From Blastocladiella emersonii ATCC 22665 (lineage: Eukaryota > Blastocladiomycota > Blastocladiomycetes > Blastocladiales > Blastocladiaceae), in the NCBI GenBank assembly GCA_025594325.1, contig JANHCV010000004.1, forward strand, positions 1,860,001 through 1,924,000: a DNA stretch of 64,000 nt. The letters are read 5' to 3'. The position numbers and the translations under genes are program-made. Positions 59,857 to 64,000 of this stretch are shown here, piece after piece. The first letter of the stretch is position 1. Every line of letters begins with the position of its first letter. The notes beneath the pieces were generated by a model. That model saw nothing but the letters and a program-made list of their open reading frames with translations. It did no database searches and had not been told where the DNA came from.

Positions 59857-61827
59857 TTACTTGGTGAGGTCGCGCGGCATACCCGTGTGGTCGAGCAGCG
59901 TCTGGTACAGGGGCGAGTCGGGGTCGACCTTCTTGCGTCGCTCGACGGCCTTGGCGATCGGTATCAGCACAAACTCGTCCTGGACCAGTCCAATGATCGA
60001 GTCCGTCTTGCCGGCCATGGCCGCGTGCACGGCCTGCTGTGCGAGCGAGACCGTGAACACGGCGTCGGTAGCGCACGCGGGGGCCGACCGGATCGTGTAC
60101 GACGGGTCAATGTACTTGATCGTGTGCTCGATCTTGTGCTGCTTGAGGTGCGCGCCGAGCTTGTCCTTGAGGAACACGCCAATATCCAAGAGCTTGGTGT
60201 TCCCGCTCGCGTCCTTGCCCGCGGGCGCCTGCGCCGCGAGCTCGGCCGCGACCAGGTCCTGCCCCGCGCCCTCGGCGACCACGATCACAATGTGGTCGCG
60301 CGTGCGCAGGCGGTCCTCGACCAGGCGGTACACGACGTCGAGCGTGAAGGGGACCTCGGGCAGGAGCAGCAGGTTGACGTCGCCCGAGGCGAGCGCCGCG
60401 TGGAGCGCGATGAACCCGGAGTCGCGGCCCATGAGCTTGACGATGCCGATCCCGCCGCGCGCGGACCGCGCCTCCTCGTGCGCGGCCTGGATCGGGTCGA
60501 GCGACATGGCGACGGCCGTTTCGAAGCCAAACGCCTTTTGGTAGGCAATGTCATTGTCGATGGTCTTGCCGATCCCAATCACGCTGATCTGGAGCCCGCG
60601 CGCGGCAATCTCCTTGGCAATCGCGTGCGCGCCCTTCTGGGTGCCGTCGCCGCCGATCGTGAACAGCATGTCGACGCCGAGATCCTCGAGGTAGTCGACC
60701 ATGACCTTCGGGTCCTGCGGCCCGCGCGAGCTGCCGAGCATGCACCCGCCGAACCGGTGCACGTCCTTGACCTCGGCGGGCGTCAGGTCGACGGGCTTCA
60801 TGCCGACGGCCGGGTTGAGCCCCTCGTACCCGTACCGGAACCCGACCACGCGCTGCACGCGGTACCGGTAGTACAGGCACTGGACGAGCGCGCGGATCAC
60901 GTTGTTGAGCCCCGGACACAGCCCGCCGCACGTCACGATCCCCGCCGTCACCTTGCGCGGGTTGTAGAACAGCTCCTTGCGCGGGCCCGCGCGCTCGAAG
61001 AACAGCGGCACGGGGGCAATGTGGCCCGGCAGCTGCTGCGGCAGTTCCGTCGCGTGCGCCGCGGACGAGATCGAGTGTGTGTCGGCGGCGGCCGAGTCGG
61101 GCGCCACGAAGAACGGCTTGTACAGCAGCACGTCGCCGTCCTGCGTGAACGTGGTGTGGGTGTCGAGCGTCGTCGGGTACGTCGGGTAGCCGAGCGACGA
61201 AACGGCAAACGGCGCCGGGTCTACGGCCGTCGGCATCGGCGTGCCGGACCGCTGGATGCCCGCGCCGGCCGAGGCGTTGGGGCCGGGCGAGCTGGCGCGC
61301 ACGGTCAGGAAGTCGGGCATGGGATCGGATTTTTCGGGCTCGGTTGCGGCGGCGATCGAGGAGGTAAATGGGGGAGGGGAGAGGCCGAGCGGGTGGTGGT
61401 GGTGCGACTCGGTCGGCGTGGGCGTGATGATGTGGATGGACGGCAGGTCGAGGTCGTCGGCGGCGTGCGGCGCGAAGCGGAAGCCGATGACGGGGTGGTC
61501 GCGCGACGCGGCGGGTTCTGGCGGCGCCGGGTGCACGTGCAGGTGGGCGGCGGTGCGCGGGAAGGTGGTCGGCTGGCGATCGACAAAGGTCGCTGACGAC
61601 GACGACGAGTGGTGGTGGTGATGGGCCGACGAGGATGAAGCCGACGACGCAGCGGCGAGACGCTTGTCGGTGAGGTCGGCGGCCGATGCGTTCGGGTTGC
61701 TGCTGCTGGTGGCAGAGGCAGCGGGCGCGACGCGGGAGAGAGAGATGGGCGGCTCGCTGGAGACGCGGCGGGTCGGTCGGCGACGCGAGGCGAAGGTGGT
61801 GCAGCAGGCAATCTGGGAGAGGGGCAT
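59857..61827 (-). CDS. 6-phosphofructokinase, plant/protist-type (group with GGDGTxKGA)
   Basis: Single exon, 656 residues, ATG 61827 (MPLSQIACCTTFASRR). The catalytic part begins ~288: KVTAGIVTCGGLCPGLNNVI, FRYGYEGLNP, GGCMLGSSRGPQD, LFTIGGDGTQKGAHAIAKEI (substrate/phosphoryl-donor loop), GKTIDNDIAYQKAFGFETAV (catalytic Asp), KLMGRDSGFIALHAALASGD and LPEVPFTLDVVY. GGDGT with Gly at the donor-selecting position favours ATP over PPi. It commits fructose-6-phosphate to glycolysis. Unlike fungal PFK1/PFK2 (~900-residue duplicated enzymes) this is the single-domain plant/trypanosome-like clade. The residue before KTIDND is Gly where most relatives have Pro. A ~285-residue Ser/His/Pro-rich N-terminal extension has no recognised domain; its Arg/Ser-rich start could be an organelle signal. 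Confidence 0.92.
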   Translation of the reverse strand: MPLSQIACCTTFASRRRPTRRVSSEPPISLSRVAPAASATSSSNPNASAADLTDKRLAAASSASSSSAHHHHHSSSSSATFVDRQPTTFPRTAAHLHVHPAPPEPAASRDHPVIGFRFAPHAADDLDLPSIHIITPTPTESHHHHPLGLSPPPFTSSIAAATEPEKSDPMPDFLTVRASSPGPNASAGAGIQRSGTPMPTAVDPAPFAVSSLGYPTYPTTLDTHTTFTQDGDVLLYKPFFVAPDSAAADTHSISSAAHATELPQQLPGHIAPVPLFFERAGPRKELFYNPRKVTAGIVTCGGLCPGLNNVIRALVQCLYYRYRVQRVVGFRYGYEGLNPAVGMKPVDLTPAEVKDVHRFGGCMLGSSRGPQDPKVMVDYLEDLGVDMLFTIGGDGTQKGAHAIAKEIAARGLQISVIGIGKTIDNDIAYQKAFGFETAVAMSLDPIQAAHEEARSARGGIGIVKLMGRDSGFIALHAALASGDVNLLLLPEVPFTLDVVYRLVEDRLRTRDHIVIVVAEGAGQDLVAAELAAQAPAGKDASGNTKLLDIGVFLKDKLGAHLKQHKIEHTIKYIDPSYTIRSAPACATDAVFTVSLAQQAVHAAMAGKTDSIIGLVQDEFVLIPIAKAVERRKKVDPDSPLYQTLLDHTGMPRDLTK

Positions 61828-63202
61828 GGTGGGCGCGCGCGTGAGTGAGCGAGCGAACAGTGGTCGGCCAGGAGATGAGAGGGGACCGGCAGGGCCGGCC
61901 GCGGGCGAAGAGGGACAGCAGGGCGAGAGGTGGCGGTGAGAAGAAGGGAGCGGGCGCGGCGCGTGTGTGGCATGCAGCTGCAGAAGGTGCATGAGGCCGG
62001 CGCGGCACGCGGGCGCGAATCCATGCGGCGCCGTGCAGGCGCCAGAACCAGGCGCGGCGCTGGGCCACGTTCCAGTCCCTGATCGTGAATGCGGGCGGGC
62101 GAGCGGTGGCGCTCCCGCGTGCAGCAGCGCGGTGACAGCGGCGACGACGGTGGTTTGCCGCGCGGAGGAAGGTGTTGCATGAAGTGCATGAGGAGGAGGG
62201 GCAGCGGCGCTGCGTCCACGGTTCGGCGGGGTCGAAGAGCAGCGCGACGTACGTGCTGGGAGGGACGACGACGACAACGACGAGGCGACGGCGGTGGGGC
62301 GGAGGGAGGGTGGGAGCGCGGACGCGTTTCGCGCTGCTCGAGTCGGTCGGTGGCGTTTCGAGAGTAGAAGCGGACAAGGTTTCTTGATCGCTCCCGTGGT
62401 GTGGCGCACGCGGGCGCGCTCCTCGCGTCGGTTCACCCGCACGTGCCACGCGCGCGCCGGGCACGTCGAATTCGATGTCAGCATGCGTCACCCTCGGTCC
62501 GCCTCCCCTGCCGGCGCAGTCCCTCGCACGGGGCCGCGGTCGATGTGAGGCGGTCCTGCGCGTCATGCAGCCCCCGTCTCGCTCGATGGCCGCCCATCTC
62601 CCACTCGGCTGCTCTGTCGCGGTGAGCGATGGATGGGCGAGAGGGCGAGAGAGGAGGCCAGAGATGAATGAATTCTCAGAACGTGTTGAATTCGGCGCAT
62701 ACTGCATGACGGAAGATGCGGCGAGAGCTACATCATCGCCGGCCGGGGCCGCCCGCGATGGCCCATCGCACGCGCTGCGCCGCCGCGTCCGGGTCATGTG
62801 CCGCTCCTCGGCTCCGGGACCTCCCGATGCGGCGCAGGATGGCGTGCAGAGAGCCGGGCGGGCCCTATCGCTCAAAACCGGCGTGCTCCCCCCGCCGCCC
62901 CGCGCGCTCGCTCCTCTCGGCCGCCCTTATCACTCCCGACTCACACGCTGCAGTCACGCTGCTGCTGTCTCGCACTGTCTCGCACCTCGACCGCGTCGCA
63001 GCCGCACTCATCAGCCGCCCGCGTGTCACGAGCCGTTCGAGTCTTCATCCGCGACTGCACGCCGTTGAGCTCGGACCCCGTCGCCGGCCTCCCCCGACCT
63101 CATCCCACCCTCCTTCCCCCATCCCCATCGTTTGCCCGGCATCCGACCGTCCGAAGCTAGCCTCAACCTAAGCGTGCACCAGATCCCGCCATCACCGCCA
63201 CC
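61828..63202. promoter_or_regulatory. Divergent region between PFK and the last gene
   Basis: The PFK frame is open upstream of 61827 to about 62484, but the composition there is Arg/Pro/Ala-rich without structure and is taken as 5' UTR/promoter. No TATA box or other element could be assigned with confidence. Confidence 0.5.
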
Positions 63203-63819
63203 ATGACCGCCTCCACCCTCGTTGCCCGCGCCACCTCGTCGCTCCTCTCGTCCGCCACGGCGCCCTCGGCCGCGGCCGCGCACTCGCTCGAGCGCCTGTC
63301 GCTGACCGCCTTCAGGCGTGCCCGGCGCGACACGCTGCTCGCCGCCTCGGTCGCCGCCCAGCGCCACGCGCAGACGGCCGGCCTCGTGCGCGACCTCGCC
63401 GCCGCCCTCCCGACCCGCCCGCAGCAGGCCGCCGCCGCGGCGTCGCTGCGCGCGTGCGCCGATCGCTTCTCCCACGCCGCCTCGGTCCTCGGCCAGGTCG
63501 CCCCGCTCGGCACATCAAGTGACGTGACGGCCGAGCACCGCGCCACGCTGGCCGCGGCCAACTCGGAGCACGCGGCGCTGCTCGCGCATCTCGAGGCCGC
63601 GTGGGCGCCCGTGGTCGGCACGGTCCTCGCCGACCCTGCCGAGCTGCAGCGGCTGCGCGCCCTGCTCAAGCACGTCCACTCTTCGACGCTCGGCACCGGG
63701 CTCATCCTCGCCGAGGCCCTGCTGCCCGCCGACCAGCACCTCGCCACCCACATTGACCCCGTCGCCGTCGCCACCGCCGCCATCGACGAGGCCACGGCCT
63801 GGGCCACCGCCACGTTCGG
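63203..63819 (+). CDS. Uncharacterised Ala-rich helical protein, 3' end not resolved
   Basis: The start MTASTLVARATSSLLSSATA at 63203 opens a frame with long predicted helices (SLERLSLTAFRRARRDTLLA; LRALLKHVHSSTLGTGLILA; IDPVAVATAAIDEATAWATA). Coding character seems to stop near 63819, where GGTACTTATC could be a splice donor (63820); the next exon probably lies beyond or near the window end, for example after TCAG at 63859. No signal peptide, transmembrane helix or known motif is evident. The pattern of long amphipathic helices would suit a coiled or BAR-like fold, but I cannot assign a family. Confidence 0.5.
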
Positions 63820-64000
63820 GTACTTATCACTCATCACTCTGCACTCACCCTCGAGTCAGCACTTGTGCGGCTTGCGTCCCAATCGCGCCGCGATTCCGCC
63901 TTGGTTCCACTTCCATTGCTGCTGCGTGCTGCGGCCGCCGTGATGGAGCCCGCTGATCGCGGCGCGTGCGTCACAGCACCAGATGACTCGCGCGCGCCCT

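Noticed and set aside
1-64000. tRNA, rRNA, CRISPR arrays, bacterial operons or ribosome-binding sites
   Set aside because: None could be seen; gene structure is eukaryotic with spliceosomal introns. Weak tRNA-like folds cannot be excluded without a covariance search.

Overview
The window is nuclear DNA from a GC-rich, intron-bearing eukaryote. Genes are compact: spliceosomal introns are mostly 54-83 nt with donors of the GTACG(T/C) or GTGCGT type and (T/C)AG acceptors. Many genes sit in convergent or divergent pairs separated by 40-350 bp. The gene set is fungal (GINS Psf2, GET4, TRF4, CYP505-like P450-reductase fusion, PHO85-type cyclin, plant/protist-type PFK), yet it also holds a full axonemal dynein regulatory complex gene (DRC7). 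A GC-rich fungus that keeps a flagellum points to a zoosporic lineage; Blastocladiomycota (Allomyces/Catenaria/Blastocladiella-like) is my best inference, not proven from this sequence alone.

1-22 kb is a dense housekeeping block interrupted by young paralogs: RasGEF-like fragment (5' cut), NAT9-like acetyltransferase, HDHD5-like HAD protein, zinc-ribbon/LIM protein, endonuclease III (NTH1), GINS Psf2, two single-C2-domain genes plus a truncated inverted C2 copy, a protein with three Cys-rich CCCH-like repeats, Aha1, a VAMP7-like R-SNARE, TRF4-type poly(A) polymerase, GET4 and a CUZ1/ZFAND1 AN1 protein.

22.5-35 kb holds a large P450-reductase fusion with an extra N-terminal domain, then the most unusual locus: two tandem genes encoding helical N-terminus, pseudokinase, Pro-rich/basic linker and leucine-rich repeats (26.7-32.6 kb). 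I did not recognise this architecture as a named family. Next come an Hva1/TUDOR small protein and a third C2 gene.

35-48.5 kb returns to recognisable genes: RBM42, an F-box-like Cys-rich protein, a full-length ABCB transporter, a second Hva1/TUDOR gene, DRC7 and gluconokinase. 48.5-55 kb is accessory: a small TATA-driven gene, a probable CACTA/KDZ-type transposase C-terminal relic, an Ulp1-like protease-fold gene with an altered nucleophile motif, and an F-box/Cys gene with a frame break. 55.5-64 kb carries a PHO85-type cyclin, a 6-phosphofructokinase with a long N-terminal extension, and a 3'-cut unknown gene.

Recurring cis-elements tie the young genes together: TATA boxes usually 70-125 nt before the ATG, CGTATC/ATCAACAC sequences just before start codons, a conserved 3'-flank motif after all three C2 genes, and a dispersed motif of about 27 bp (core CACATGATAT) seen four times. 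Exon boundaries were inferred by hand from GT-AG sites, frame and family conservation; no alignment or search was run.
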